A DNA stretch of 64,000 nucleotides from Candidatus Acidiferrum typicum (GTDB lineage: Bacteria; Acidobacteriota; Terriglobia; Acidiferrales; UBA7541): positions 8,978-72,977 of the forward strand of contig DLMH01000025.1 of NCBI GenBank assembly GCA_002478115.1. Reading direction: 5' to 3'. Within the stretch, counting starts at the first letter, position 1, and the number at the start of each line of letters is the position of its first letter. The notes beneath the pieces were generated by a model. It made no database searches. It was not told the origin of the DNA and was given only the letters and a program-made list of their open reading frames with translations. Positions 34,653 through 44,360 of this stretch are shown piece by piece. Both the position numbers and the translations under genes were made by a program.

Positions 34653-35333
34653 TTACCAGTCGAAGGGCACCAGCCGGAAGCGAGTGTGTTGGCAGTATTC
34701 GGGATAGCCGGGCAGTTCCTGGCGGAGGATCTTTTCCTCGTTGAGCAGGCGCAAAACGTAAAAGGGGATGAGCAGAGCAAAGGCCGGCCAGGCGATGTAC
34801 GAGCCCAGCGCCAAGGGTGTGGCGAGCCACATCACCAGGCTGCCCGAATACAGCGGATGGCGAACCATGCGGTACGGGCCGGTGGAAATTACTTTCTGGC
34901 CAGCCTCGACTTGAATGGTGCGCGAGGCGAAACTGTTGACCTTCATGACCCAACCCCCCAGGAGGAGCGCCCCGAGAATCAGGGCCTGACAAAGCAGCAC
35001 GAGCCACAACGGCACCGCACCCAAAAAGGTGCGCGTCCAGTCCCAGCGGTAATCCAGGCCGGGAAGCAGAAAAGCGGCAAGGAACACCGGCTTCGACACT
35101 CTCATCAGGAGTTTCTGTTCGCTGACCTTCTCCTTGCTCTGCAGCCGGCGCTCTATCAATTGGGGATCGTGTTTATAGAAATAGAGGAAAGCAAGGATGC
35201 TGGGAATGAAAGCGACGGCCATGAAGATCCAGCCCTGCCAAAACTTCCACGAGCCTGCAGGAATAAACAACAACGCAGCGCCGATGATCAGGACAAGAGA
35301 AAGGCGTACAACCAGTTTTGATCGGAGACTCAT
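34653..35333 (-). CDS. Isoprenylcysteine carboxyl methyltransferase (ICMT)-like membrane protein
   Basis: A 226-residue polytopic protein with about five hydrophobic helices. The SAM-binding motif typical of ICMT/PEMT proteins is present: STGPYRMVRHPLYSGSLV, followed by NEEKILRQELPGYPEYCQHTRFRLVPF. Bacterial members methylate unknown lipid or small-molecule substrates and are often next to metal resistance genes, as here. It diverges from the efflux operon. A palindrome TGTCAA-T-TTGACA overlaps its start codon. Confidence 0.88.
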   Translation of the reverse strand: MSLRSKLVVRLSLVLIIGAALLFIPAGSWKFWQGWIFMAVAFIPSILAFLYFYKHDPQLIERRLQSKEKVSEQKLLMRVSKPVFLAAFLLPGLDYRWDWTRTFLGAVPLWLVLLCQALILGALLLGGWVMKVNSFASRTIQVEAGQKVISTGPYRMVRHPLYSGSLVMWLATPLALGSYIAWPAFALLIPFYVLRLLNEEKILRQELPGYPEYCQHTRFRLVPFDW

Positions 35334-35345
35334 GTCAATTTGACA
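35333..35345. promoter_or_regulatory. Perfect palindrome TGTCAA(T)TTGACA at the methyltransferase start codon
   Basis: A 13-base perfect inverted repeat covers the first base of the start codon of the minus-strand methyltransferase gene and the bases just upstream of it. It could be an operator for a small dimeric regulator, or TTGACA may be used as a -35 element. No regulator gene for it is seen nearby. The remaining gap to 35646 shows nothing else. Confidence 0.35.
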
Positions 35346-35646
35346 TAGTCAGGCTGGGTGCGTCCCACGCCGAATTTCTCACGAGGCCTGCTCCGGACAC
35401 GGTATCTCAACAAAGCCCCGCCTCACAACGGGTTGCACTCGCCGATGCGCGCGCAGGCCGGAAACTGACAAGGGGTTCGCCGTCGTTTCGGTGGATGGCA
35501 ATGAGATTTAGGGCCATTACGGGCAGCGCTGGCGCGGTTGCCAGACCATTGGCAGCGCCCCCATTGAAGATCGTTTCACAGTGTCGCGAACAGGCGAGAC
35601 AGGTGTATTATTGTTCTGTTCCCTGGGTCAAAGGGAAAACACCAGC

Positions 35647-35925
35647 TTGACGCGTCGCAAAACAAAGCGAGTCTACTTCCTGGCTTTACTCCTCGGGGTC
35701 GTTTTTCTCGGGGCGCAATTGCATTGCTGCGCGGACCTGAACTCCAGCACAACGGATTCGCACTTCTGCCCAATCTGCTCCACGGCAGGTACAGCTATCG
35801 CCACTCCTTCGCTGATCATGGCGATGGCGCCGGCCATCAACCGGCTGGTAGTCGTCAGCGTAATGCCCACAGTTCCCGCGGTGGTTTTCCGCAATGTGGC
35901 GCCCCGAGCGCCTCCCGCCGCTTAG
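35647..35925 (+). CDS. Secreted Cys-rich DUF2946-like protein preceding the efflux operon
   Basis: A 92-residue product from TTG 35647 (GGGAAAACACCAG upstream). A basic start (TRRKTKRV) precedes a signal-like helix (YFLALLLGVVFLGAQ), then a short Cys/His block, LHCCADLNSSTTDSHFCPIC, with the HxCPxC pattern of DUF2946-type proteins found near copper and other metal resistance genes. A hydrophobic strand region and Pro/Arg-rich tail follow. It lies 82 bases ahead of the outer-membrane efflux gene and may bind metal in the envelope. An alternative GTG start at 35581 would bury the signal. Confidence 0.6.
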   Translation: MTRRKTKRVYFLALLLGVVFLGAQLHCCADLNSSTTDSHFCPICSTAGTAIATPSLIMAMAPAINRLVVVSVMPTVPAVVFRNVAPRAPPAA

Positions 35926-36007
35926 AACACCGCGTTTTACCTCTCATTTCATTTTCAAACAGAATTGTTGCGCGGCCCTCTGACAGGGACGCGCGAGGAG
36001 TCATCAC

Positions 36008-37321
36008 TTGAGGAAAGGAATGGTTTTGGTTGCAGCACTGTTGGTCTCGCCGGCGTTCGCAGCGGGCCAGCAGAGCGCTGCGCCCACTCCGGCGAACACG
36101 CCGCCGCAGGCCAACGCAACGCAGTCTCGCCCGGCACGGATCGCGCTGGACGACGCCATTCGCATGGCCCTCCAGCATAACCATGCGTTGCAGGCGCTGC
36201 GCTCGACCATCCAGCAGAGCCTGGCGGAAGAAATCACTGCCAACCTTCGCCCCAATCCAACGCTGGGTCTCGATGCCCAGTTCCTTCCGATCTTCCAACC
36301 CAACCAGTTCAGCTCCGACTACATCGACCAGCAGGCGCAGTTCGATGCCGGCGTGGGCTATCTGTTCGAGCGCGGCAAGAAACGGCAGCACCGTCTTAAG
36401 GCCGCGCAGGATCAGACCACCGTGGTGCGCTCGCAAGTCTCCGACAGTGAGCGCCAACTGGTCTTCAACGTCGGTCAGCAATTCATTGATGCCCTGCTGG
36501 CGGAATCGACGCTGGAATTCGCGCAGCAGGACCTGGACAGCTTCCAGAAAACCGTGGACATCAGTAAAGAGCGATTTCGCGTGGGGGACTTGAGCGAAGG
36601 CGATTTTCTGAAGATCAAACTTCAGTTGCTGCAATTCCAAAGTGACGTTTCCGCCGCCAAACTGGCCAAGCTGCAAAGCCTGGCGGCGCTGCGCCAATTG
36701 CTCGGCTTCGAGTCCGTTCCCGATGACTACGATGTGCAAGGCACACTCGACTACCAACCGGTCCACGCCAACCTGAACGAACTGAAATCCCTAGCGGCCA
36801 TCAACCGGCCCGATCTCCGCGCCGCGCAGCAAGCCGTGGCCGCGGCGGAAAGCCAGTTGGCCTTGCAACAGGCCAACGGCAAAATGGACGTCACCGGCAC
36901 TTTCAATTACACGCACACGGCCGGCGTGAATACCGGCGCTTTTTACTACAACATGCCTCTCCCCATTTTCAATCGCAATCAGGGCGAAATCGCGCGCGCG
37001 CGCTACGCCATCACCCAGGCGCAACAGCAGGCCAGCGAAACCACGCAGCAGGTTTCCACGGACGTGGTCCAGGCCTACGAAAATCTCCACACCAACGATG
37101 AAATCATTCAGCTCTATCAGGGCGGCTACGTCGAGCAGGCCAAACAATCGCGCGACATCAGTGAATACGCCTACCGCAAAGGCGCCGCCAGTCTGCTCGA
37201 CTATCTGGACTCCGAACGGACCTACCGGGCCAACCAGCTTGCCTACCGCCAGGCGCTCGCGAACTACATGCTCGGGCTCGAACAGATGCGCCAGGCCGTG
37301 GGCACGAGGAATGTGACATGA
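36008..37321 (+). CDS. TolC-family outer membrane factor of a metal RND efflux system (CzcC-like)
   Basis: A 437-residue protein starting at TTG 36008 with GAGGAG seven bases upstream. A signal peptide (VLVAALLVSPAFAAGQ) precedes two structural repeats of long helices and strands, for example IALDDAIRMALQHNHALQAL and, in the second half, LNELKSLAAINRPDLRAAQQAVAAAES. The layout and length fit OEP/CzcC proteins, which form the trimeric exit duct. Its stop overlaps the adaptor start (ATGA), making this the first gene of an efflux operon. Confidence 0.9.
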   Translation: MRKGMVLVAALLVSPAFAAGQQSAAPTPANTPPQANATQSRPARIALDDAIRMALQHNHALQALRSTIQQSLAEEITANLRPNPTLGLDAQFLPIFQPNQFSSDYIDQQAQFDAGVGYLFERGKKRQHRLKAAQDQTTVVRSQVSDSERQLVFNVGQQFIDALLAESTLEFAQQDLDSFQKTVDISKERFRVGDLSEGDFLKIKLQLLQFQSDVSAAKLAKLQSLAALRQLLGFESVPDDYDVQGTLDYQPVHANLNELKSLAAINRPDLRAAQQAVAAAESQLALQQANGKMDVTGTFNYTHTAGVNTGAFYYNMPLPIFNRNQGEIARARYAITQAQQQASETTQQVSTDVVQAYENLHTNDEIIQLYQGGYVEQAKQSRDISEYAYRKGAASLLDYLDSERTYRANQLAYRQALANYMLGLEQMRQAVGTRNVT

Positions 37322-38517
37322 AGCATTTCATAAAAATACGCGTGAACTTCCTGGCCCTTGTGGCTATCGCTGCCATCGCCGCGCCGCTCAGCCTTTCTCT
37401 CTCGGGTTGCGGCGCCGGTCCCGGCGAATCGGAATCCAAAATGACTTCGTTCACGTCCTCCGAATCGAAGGCAGACACGGCCGAACTCTTCAGCGTTCCG
37501 AAAGAACAGATGCCTCACATCCAGATCGTGGCCGCGGAAAAAGGACCTCTGCCGCGCACGCTGCGCCTGACGGGCGCGGTGGCTTATGACGCATTTGCAA
37601 CCACCCCCGTTTTTGCGGCGATTGGCGGACCGGTCCATGAAATCCTGGTGGCCCCCGGCCAATTCGTGCAGGCCGGCCAGCCTCTCCTCACGGTTACCAG
37701 CCCGGACTACTCCGCGGCCCGCTCCGCCTACATCAAAGCCAAGGATTCCTACGCCCACGCGGACAAGTTCTATGCGCGAGCACAAGATCTCTACGCCCAC
37801 GGCGCCAACTCCGAGGCCGATCTCCAGCAGGCGGAGTCGAATCGCACACAGGCTCACGCGGAGATGGAATCCTCCGCGGACGCCCTACGAGCGCTCGGTC
37901 TGAAGGATCCGGAAACCGTGATTAAGCAGTCTGTGCAATCCACGGCACAAATTCCGGTTCCTGCTCCGGTCACCGGTGAAATTGTGGAGCGGCTCGTGGG
38001 CCCCGGGCAGTTGCTCCAGGGTGGCGTGACGCAGTGTTTCACTATCTCCAACACCAACACTGTCTGGGTCCTCGTGAATGTCTACCAAAGCGATCTTCCG
38101 TTCGTGCACATTGGAGACACCGTCGAAATCAACACCGAATCCTATCCCGACCTCTTTCACGGAAAGATTTCCTATATTGCCCCCGCGCTGGATCCCACCA
38201 CGCGAACCTTGCAAGCGCGCATCATTACTCAGAATCCCGGGAAGAAATTGAAGCGGGACATGTTCGTGACCGCGCTTGTCGGCGCCGGCTCCATTCCCGA
38301 CGCCATCACGGTTCCCGACGCCGCCGTTCTCCGCGACACGGAAAACCAGCCCTTTGTGTATGTGCAGACGAATGCCAACCAGTTTGCCCGGCGCCTGGTC
38401 ACGCTGGGGAGCAGCAGCAAAGGCCGCACGCAGATCACCAGCGGCCTGAAAGAGGGCGAACACGTCGTCGGCGACGGCGGGCTGTTCCTGCAATTCAAAA
38501 ATTCCCTGCAGCATTAA
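37318..38517 (+). CDS. RND efflux periplasmic adaptor (membrane fusion protein, CzcB/CusB-like)
   Basis: A 399-residue lipoprotein-like adaptor. The lipobox LSGC puts the lipidated Cys near residue 31. The lipoyl half-motifs are EILVAPGQFVQAGQPLLTV and PVPAPVTGEIVERLVGPGQLLQGG, with a helical hairpin of about 90 residues between them (DSYAHADKFYARAQDLYAHGANSEADL type). The beta-barrel (VWVLVNVYQSDLPFVHIGDTVEI) and membrane-proximal domain follow. It links the inner-membrane pump to the outer duct. Stop and start overlaps on the 5' side and 24 bases on the 3' side indicate an operon. Confidence 0.92.
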   Translation: MKHFIKIRVNFLALVAIAAIAAPLSLSLSGCGAGPGESESKMTSFTSSESKADTAELFSVPKEQMPHIQIVAAEKGPLPRTLRLTGAVAYDAFATTPVFAAIGGPVHEILVAPGQFVQAGQPLLTVTSPDYSAARSAYIKAKDSYAHADKFYARAQDLYAHGANSEADLQQAESNRTQAHAEMESSADALRALGLKDPETVIKQSVQSTAQIPVPAPVTGEIVERLVGPGQLLQGGVTQCFTISNTNTVWVLVNVYQSDLPFVHIGDTVEINTESYPDLFHGKISYIAPALDPTTRTLQARIITQNPGKKLKRDMFVTALVGAGSIPDAITVPDAAVLRDTENQPFVYVQTNANQFARRLVTLGSSSKGRTQITSGLKEGEHVVGDGGLFLQFKNSLQH

Positions 38518-38541
38518 GAGGAGCGCTCCGGAGACATCTCG

Positions 38542-41500
38542 ATGATTCATCGCATCGTCCAACTCGCTCTTCAGCAGCGCTTCCTGGTGCTCATGCTCAC
38601 GATTTTGATCATCGTGGCGGGCACCTGGTCGTTCCAGCAAATGCCCGTGGATGCCTACCCGGATCTGTCGCCGCCGATGGTGGAGCTGATCACGCAGTGG
38701 CCCGGCCACGCGGCCGAAGAAGTCGAGCGCCTCACCACGCTCCCGCTTGAGCTGGCCATGAATGGCTCGCCGCGCCTCCACGTCATGCGCTCCATCTCGC
38801 TGTATGGGCTGTCGGACGTTATCTTGACGTTCGATGAAGGGGTGGATCCTTATTTCGCGCGCCAGGTTGTTTTCCAACGCATCAGCGACGCGACCCTGCC
38901 GCAGGGTGTTTCGCCGAGCATGGCCCCGCTCTTCAGCCCCAGTGGCCTCGTCTATCGCTACGTCATCGAGAGTCCCGATCGCTCTCCAATGGAATTGCAT
39001 ACCTACGAGATCTGGAACATCGAGCGTGCCTACAAAAGCGTGCCGGGCGTCGCCGACGACTCCGGTTTTGGCGGGCCGACGATGGAGTATCACGTCCTGC
39101 TCGACCCCGTGAAGCTAAACAACTATCACCTGCCAGTCGTGCAGGTGGTTGCAGCGCTCAACGCCAACAATGCCAATACGGGTGGCGGCTTTTACACGCA
39201 AGGCGGGCAGTTCTACTACGTGCGCGGCCTCGGCCTCGTCAAGACCACGGAGGACATCGGCGAGGTCGTTGTCGCCAGCTTGAACGGCGTGCCCGTCTGC
39301 ATCAAGGACATCGGCCGGGTGGTGATCGGCCACGCCCCGCGCCTGGGTATCTTTGGTTTCCAGACGAAGCTGAAGAAGGACGACGACGCCGTCGAAGGCG
39401 TTATCTTGATGCGCCGGGGCGAGCAGACACAAAACGTCCTCGAAGGGGTTGAGAAGAAAACCGAGGAGATCAACAAGACCCTCCTGCCGCCCGACGTGAA
39501 AGTCCGCCCGTACTACGACCGCAGCGACCTCGTTCGCGTCACCACGGATACCGTCGAAGGCAATCTGCTTCGCGGCATGGTCCTTGTCTTGATCGTCCTC
39601 ATCTTTTTCCTGGTCAGTTTCCGCGCCGCGATCATCACCGCACTTACCATTCCTCTTGCTCTCCTCTTCGCCTTCATCTTTTTGAACTGGACCGGGGAAG
39701 CAGCCAACCTCCTCTCCATCGGCGCCATTGATTTCGGCATCATCATTGACGGCACCATCGTCATGGTCGAGAACATCTACCGCGAACTCGGCCTGCGCTA
39801 CGGCACCGAATACAAATTGAGCGACGTCATCCTTACGGCTGCTCGCGACGTCGATCGCCCCATTTTTTATTCCGTGGCCGTCATTATCGCCGGCTACTTG
39901 CCCATCTATGCCCTCAGGGGGCCGGCTGGAAAACTATTTCATCCGATGGCGGACACCATGGGTTTTGCGCTGCTCGGCGCGCTCATTCTCACACTCACGG
40001 TCGTTCCCGTGCTCGCGTCCTACTGGTTCAAAAAGGGTGTCAAGGAAAAGCAGAACCGCATCTTCAATTGGATTCGCGATCAGTACGCCGGCCGGCTGGA
40101 GTGGTGCCTGAATCACCCGGGAACGACCATCGTTTCCTCATTGCTGATTTTCGGCGCCACCCTGCTCCTCATTCCTCTGATCGGCGGAGAGTTTTTGCCA
40201 CGTCTGGATGAAGGCGCCGTCTGGGTCCGCGCCACGCTGCCTTACACGATTTCGTTTGAAGAAGCCGCTAAATTTGCGCCGCAGGTCCGCGATCTGCTCA
40301 TCCAATATCCCATGGTCACGGTTACGGGCTCGGAGCTTGGGCGGCCCGACGACGGCACGGACCCCACGGGTTTTTTCAACTGTGAATTTTATGTTGGCCT
40401 CAAGCCGTACAAGGACAAGTCATGGTCGCAGACATCGGTGCGCACCAAGGAACAACTTGTCGCGGACCTGCAGAAGAAACTCGACTCCTATCCTGGGGTG
40501 ATCTTCAATTTCACGCAGCCTGCCGAAGACGCCGTTGACGAAGCCCTTACGGGCCTTAAATCCGCGCTCGCCGTGAAAATATTCGGGCCGGACCTCGACG
40601 TTCTTGAGAAAAAGGCCGTTGAAATCAAGAATGTGCTCGACAAAACGCCTGGCTTCACCGAACTTACGGTGGTCCGCGAACTCGGTCAGCCCAGCCTGAT
40701 CATCGACGCCGATCGCGCAAAAATTGCGCGCTATGGCATCAACGTTGCCGATGTCGAGGCCGTCGTGCAAGCCGCCGTCGGTGGCCAGGCGGCCACCCAG
40801 GTGATTCAGGGAGAAAAACTTTTTAATCTCGTGGTACGCATGGACCCAAAGTTCCGCTCCGACGCGCGGGAAATCGGAAATCTCCTCGTGCCCGCGCCCG
40901 CGGGCCAGCAGATTCCTCTTTCTGAACTCGCTACCATCAAGGAATCCACCGGGGCCTCATTCATCTATCGCGAAAACAACTCGCGCTACATCGGCATCCA
41001 GTTTTCGATTGAAGGGCGCAACCTCGAAGGCATCGTCGATGCCGGGCAAAAAAACATCGCCCAGAAGGTGAGCCTGCCGGAGGGTTACCGCCTGGATTGG
41101 GGCGGCGAATACAGTGAATTGCTGGATGCCAAGGCGCAACTCTATATCATTGGTCCGCTCGCCGTGCTGCTGATCTTCCTGATCCTTTTCGCGCTATACG
41201 GCAACTTCAAATTCCCGGTCACCATCGCCCTCGGCGTGGTCATCACCGAACCGGTTGGCGCCTTGATCGCCCTGAAACTCACCCACACGCCGCTCAGCGT
41301 CTCCAGTTCCTTGGGCCTTCTCGCCTTGCTCGGCGTCTCCGTTGAAACCGCGGTCATTCTTGTGAGTTACATTAACAAACTGCGCCTGGAGGGAAGGAGC
41401 ATACGTGAAGCCACGCGGGAAGCCTCGCTCCTCCGCCTGCGCCCGATTATGATGACCGCTCTGGTGGCCTGCCTGGGACTTCTCCCCGCAGCGATGTCCA

Positions 41501-41640
41501 CCGGCGTGGGCAGCGACACTCAGAAGCCATTTGCCATCGTGGTCGTCGCCGGGCTCCTTTCGCGATTGCTGCTTGGTTTTTTTGTCAACCCAGTGCTTTA
41601 CGAAATGGTCGCTCGCGAAGGCGACGTTTTGCAGGTGTAA
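38542..41640 (+). CDS. Heavy-metal efflux RND transporter, CzcA/CusA family
   Basis: A 1032-residue inner membrane pump with the RND duplication of 12 transmembrane helices and two large periplasmic loops. The proton-relay and metal-class motif DFGIIIDGTIVMVEN (D397, D403, E410) is the HME-RND form. The start MIHRIVQLALQQRFLVLML and the GEFLPRLDEGAVWVRATLP segment are standard. It expels metal ions such as Zn, Co, Ni or Cu using the proton gradient with the two genes upstream. Ion choice cannot be read with confidence. CGGAG lies nine bases ahead of the ATG. Confidence 0.95.
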   Translation: MIHRIVQLALQQRFLVLMLTILIIVAGTWSFQQMPVDAYPDLSPPMVELITQWPGHAAEEVERLTTLPLELAMNGSPRLHVMRSISLYGLSDVILTFDEGVDPYFARQVVFQRISDATLPQGVSPSMAPLFSPSGLVYRYVIESPDRSPMELHTYEIWNIERAYKSVPGVADDSGFGGPTMEYHVLLDPVKLNNYHLPVVQVVAALNANNANTGGGFYTQGGQFYYVRGLGLVKTTEDIGEVVVASLNGVPVCIKDIGRVVIGHAPRLGIFGFQTKLKKDDDAVEGVILMRRGEQTQNVLEGVEKKTEEINKTLLPPDVKVRPYYDRSDLVRVTTDTVEGNLLRGMVLVLIVLIFFLVSFRAAIITALTIPLALLFAFIFLNWTGEAANLLSIGAIDFGIIIDGTIVMVENIYRELGLRYGTEYKLSDVILTAARDVDRPIFYSVAVIIAGYLPIYALRGPAGKLFHPMADTMGFALLGALILTLTVVPVLASYWFKKGVKEKQNRIFNWIRDQYAGRLEWCLNHPGTTIVSSLLIFGATLLLIPLIGGEFLPRLDEGAVWVRATLPYTISFEEAAKFAPQVRDLLIQYPMVTVTGSELGRPDDGTDPTGFFNCEFYVGLKPYKDKSWSQTSVRTKEQLVADLQKKLDSYPGVIFNFTQPAEDAVDEALTGLKSALAVKIFGPDLDVLEKKAVEIKNVLDKTPGFTELTVVRELGQPSLIIDADRAKIARYGINVADVEAVVQAAVGGQAATQVIQGEKLFNLVVRMDPKFRSDAREIGNLLVPAPAGQQIPLSELATIKESTGASFIYRENNSRYIGIQFSIEGRNLEGIVDAGQKNIAQKVSLPEGYRLDWGGEYSELLDAKAQLYIIGPLAVLLIFLILFALYGNFKFPVTIALGVVITEPVGALIALKLTHTPLSVSSSLGLLALLGVSVETAVILVSYINKLRLEGRSIREATREASLLRLRPIMMTALVACLGLLPAAMSTGVGSDTQKPFAIVVVAGLLSRLLLGFFVNPVLYEMVAREGDVLQV

Positions 41641-41737
41641 GGCTACCGGCTTCAACTTGGGCGAGCCGAAAACGGACCCGCCACCGAATTGTTCGCACGG
41701 TGCCCTCACCCGCGCGAATTCGCGTACACTATTCTTC

Positions 41738-42385
41738 ATGGTCCGCGTCAAAATCTGCGGCATCACGAATCCCGCCGACGCCCGGCTGGCCACCGAACTC
41801 GGCGCGCACGCTCTGGGCTTCAATTTTTACGAGAAGAGCCCGCGCGCAGTTTCTCCGGCCGATGCCTGGAACATCCGGCGCAAGCTGGCGCCCTTCATCA
41901 GCGCCGTGGGCGTCTTCGTGGATTGGAAGCCCAGCGCCGTCACCGCTCTCGCGAAAGGCTTGCGCCTGGACGTGATACAGCTTCATGGCGACGAGTGCGC
42001 CCGCCACGTGGATTTCTGCGCCAAACGATTGCCGGTGATCAAGGCTCTTCGCGTGGGCCCGGAATTCTCGGAGAAGCTTTTCCCGCGTTTCCACGCGGCC
42101 TCCGCGTTCTTGCTGGACGCCGCCCCCGAAGCAAACGAGCCCAAGCAATTCGGCGGCACCGGCAGAACCATTGACTGGTCCCTTGCGCGCAAACTTGCCG
42201 CCTCGCACCGCATCATCCTCGCGGGCGGCCTCACACCGGAGAACGTTGCCGAGGCAATTCGCACGGTGCGCCCTTACGCCGTTGATGTTGCCAGCGGCGT
42301 CGAGTCGCGGCCCGGCAAGAAGGATCCCGGCAAACTCCGCGCCTTCTTTGCCGAAGTCGCCCGCGCCCAACGCAACCCCGCTTGA
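41738..42385 (+). CDS. trpF: Phosphoribosylanthranilate isomerase
   Basis: A 215-residue TIM barrel. The start [23 protein letters not shown] (part) has the catalytic Cys in [12 protein letters not shown] holds the expected acidic residue region, FLLDAAPE the catalytic Asp, and [13 protein letters not shown] plus [10 protein letters not shown] form the phosphate sites. It catalyses the Amadori step of tryptophan synthesis. ATG 41738 is the natural start; the longer frame to 41531 lies inside the pump gene. It heads the trpF-trpB-x-trpA-aroQ run. Confidence 0.95.
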   Translation: MVRVKICGITNPADARLATELGAHALGFNFYEKSPRAVSPADAWNIRRKLAPFISAVGVFVDWKPSAVTALAKGLRLDVIQLHGDECARHVDFCAKRLPVIKALRVGPEFSEKLFPRFHAASAFLLDAAPEANEPKQFGGTGRTIDWSLARKLAASHRIILAGGLTPENVAEAIRTVRPYAVDVASGVESRPGKKDPGKLRAFFAEVARAQRNPA

Positions 42386-42441
42386 TGCGACCATCCGGCT
42401 CCGCTCCCATCCCATCTCGCTGTACAATACTCGTTCGACCC

Positions 42442-43659
42442 ATGAGCACCCAACTCACCATACCCGCCGCCACGCCCGGACGTTTCGGCCCCTATGGCGG
42501 CCGCTACGTTCCGGAAACGCTGATGGTGCCGCTGTTTGAACTCGAGCGCGTCTACGAACTCGCCAAGGCCGATCCGGCGTTTCAAGCGCGGCTCCAAGAC
42601 TTGCTGAAGAATTTTGCCGGGCGGCCCACGCCGCTCCAGTTCGCTTCCCGCCTCACCGTGAAACTCGGCGGCCCGCGCATCTACCTGAAACGCGAAGATC
42701 TGCTGCACACCGGCGCGCACAAAATCAACAACGCCATCGGCCAGGGGCTTCTGGCGGTGAAGATGGGCAAGCCGCGCATTATTGCGGAAACGGGCGCGGG
42801 GCAGCATGGCGTTGCTTCCGCTACTGTGGCCGCGCAGCTCGGCCTGGAATGCACCGTGTACATGGGCACGGAAGACATGGCGCGCCAGGCGCTGAACGTC
42901 GCGCGCATGCGCATGCTCGGCGCGGAAGTGATTGGCGTGGAATCCGGCAGCCGCACGCTGAAGGACGCCATCAACGAAGCCATGCGCGATTGGGTCACTA
43001 ACGTGCGCACTTCGCACTATTTATTGGGCTCGGTTCTCGGCGCGCACCCTTATCCCACGATGGTGCGCGATTTTCAGGCGGTGATTGGCCGTGAAGCGCG
43101 CGCGCAAATTCTGGAAGCCGAAAAGCGCCTGCCCACGCATCTGTACGCTTGCGTTGGCGGCGGCTCCAACTCCATCGGATTGTTTTACCAATTCTTGAAA
43201 GACGCCGATGTGAAACTTGTGGGCATCGAAGCCGGCGGGCGCGGCAACGGGCTCGGCGAACATGCCGCGCGTCTTGCCGCACATCAGGGCTTCACGGGCG
43301 CGCGGCCCGGCGTGTTGCAGGGCACCTACACGTATGTGCTGCAAAACGAGGACGGCCAGATCGCCGCGACCCATTCCATTTCCGCCGGGCTCGATTATCC
43401 CGCCATTGGCCCGGAACACGCCTGGCTTGCCGATCAGCACCGCGCCGAGTACGCCGCGGTCTCCGATCAAGCCGCGCTCGACGCCGCGCAACTTCTTGCG
43501 CGCACCGAAGGCATCATCCCCGCGCTAGAATCCGCGCACGCGCTCGCGGGCCTGATCGAGCGCCTGCCGCAGTTCAAGCCAAGCGATCTCGTCATCATGA
43601 ATCTCTCCGGCCGCGGCGATAAGGACATGGATATGTATCGCAAGGCCTGGGGAGAGTGA
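42442..43659 (+). CDS. trpB: Tryptophan synthase beta subunit
   Basis: A 405-residue PLP enzyme of normal length. [16 protein letters not shown] is the classic TrpB1 start. The PLP lysine is K94 in HTGAHKIN. The other motifs are [35 protein letters not shown] and GRGDKDMD at the end. It joins indole and serine to make tryptophan, in a complex with TrpA. It lies 56 bases after trpF. The usual neighbour trpA is displaced by a secreted unknown gene. Confidence 0.97.
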   Translation: MSTQLTIPAATPGRFGPYGGRYVPETLMVPLFELERVYELAKADPAFQARLQDLLKNFAGRPTPLQFASRLTVKLGGPRIYLKREDLLHTGAHKINNAIGQGLLAVKMGKPRIIAETGAGQHGVASATVAAQLGLECTVYMGTEDMARQALNVARMRMLGAEVIGVESGSRTLKDAINEAMRDWVTNVRTSHYLLGSVLGAHPYPTMVRDFQAVIGREARAQILEAEKRLPTHLYACVGGGSNSIGLFYQFLKDADVKLVGIEAGGRGNGLGEHAARLAAHQGFTGARPGVLQGTYTYVLQNEDGQIAATHSISAGLDYPAIGPEHAWLADQHRAEYAAVSDQAALDAAQLLARTEGIIPALESAHALAGLIERLPQFKPSDLVIMNLSGRGDKDMDMYRKAWGE

Positions 43660-43727
43660 AAGCCGCAATATGATGACTTCCAGCTCTCCCTTTGGAACTG
43701 TCTGGTTCTGGCATTTCGATGATTAGG

Positions 43728-44360
43728 ATGAAGAGAAGAATGAAATTCCTCGGCCCAGTTGCAACCTGTGTCCTTGGCTCAATGACGCTTTTGTGCGGAA
43801 TGAGCCGGCCACAGGCAGCGAAACCGCAGGAATACGGCGACTCTGAGGGCTACGCCGTCTTGTCTGTCCTGCTGGCCCAACGTTTTTCGGCCGCGAGCAA
43901 CGACACACTGATAATTAGTCCTGTAACCTCTTCTGGCTCGATGGCTGACTCATTCGAATCCTGCAGACAGATTATTCCTGATGAATTCCAGTCAGCGGCT
44001 CGCGACTTTAAGGATAAGAATAAGCAGAAATGGCGTCTAGTGAAGAAATTCAATCTGAAATTTGAATATGAATTTGAAGATCAGGTGAAAAAAGCCGCCC
44101 CACCTACACCAGTTCCGGGGGAGCAGGAAATGTCCCCGCTCACTGATTCCACTGTTTTCGTTGTTTCCGCAGTGGGGTTCGATCCAACGAGAACTCACGC
44201 GATCGCCTATGTTGCTGGCTTCTGCGGTGTGGAATGCGCCGGCGGGGCATACCATCTTTTAGTCAAGGCGAAAGATGGCTGGAAGAGTGTGCAGAATTCT
44301 CCTGTCTGCAAGTGGATGGCCGATAACAGCATCGGGTTGCATTCCTGGAGATCCCTGTGA
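43728..44360 (+). CDS. Secreted protein of unknown function inserted between trpB and trpA
   Basis: A 210-residue product from ATG 43728 (ATG 43719 or 43740 are alternatives). The signal region is FLGPVATCVLGSMTLLCGM followed by SRPQA. The mature part is mixed alpha/beta with four or more Cys (SCRQII, GFCGVECAGG, PVCKWM) and a lysine-rich middle. Codon use is noticeably less GC-biased than in trpB and trpA on either side. Its stop overlaps the trpA GTG start (GTGA), so trpA translation may depend on it. No family is recognised. It looks like a late insertion into the trp operon. Confidence 0.7.
   Translation: MKRRMKFLGPVATCVLGSMTLLCGMSRPQAAKPQEYGDSEGYAVLSVLLAQRFSAASNDTLIISPVTSSGSMADSFESCRQIIPDEFQSAARDFKDKNKQKWRLVKKFNLKFEYEFEDQVKKAAPPTPVPGEQEMSPLTDSTVFVVSAVGFDPTRTHAIAYVAGFCGVECAGGAYHLLVKAKDGWKSVQNSPVCKWMADNSIGLHSWRSL

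Noticed and set aside
37885..39093. 402-codon minus-strand open frame across the efflux adaptor and pump genes
   Set aside because: Crosses two well-supported plus-strand genes; composition typical of antisense shadows.
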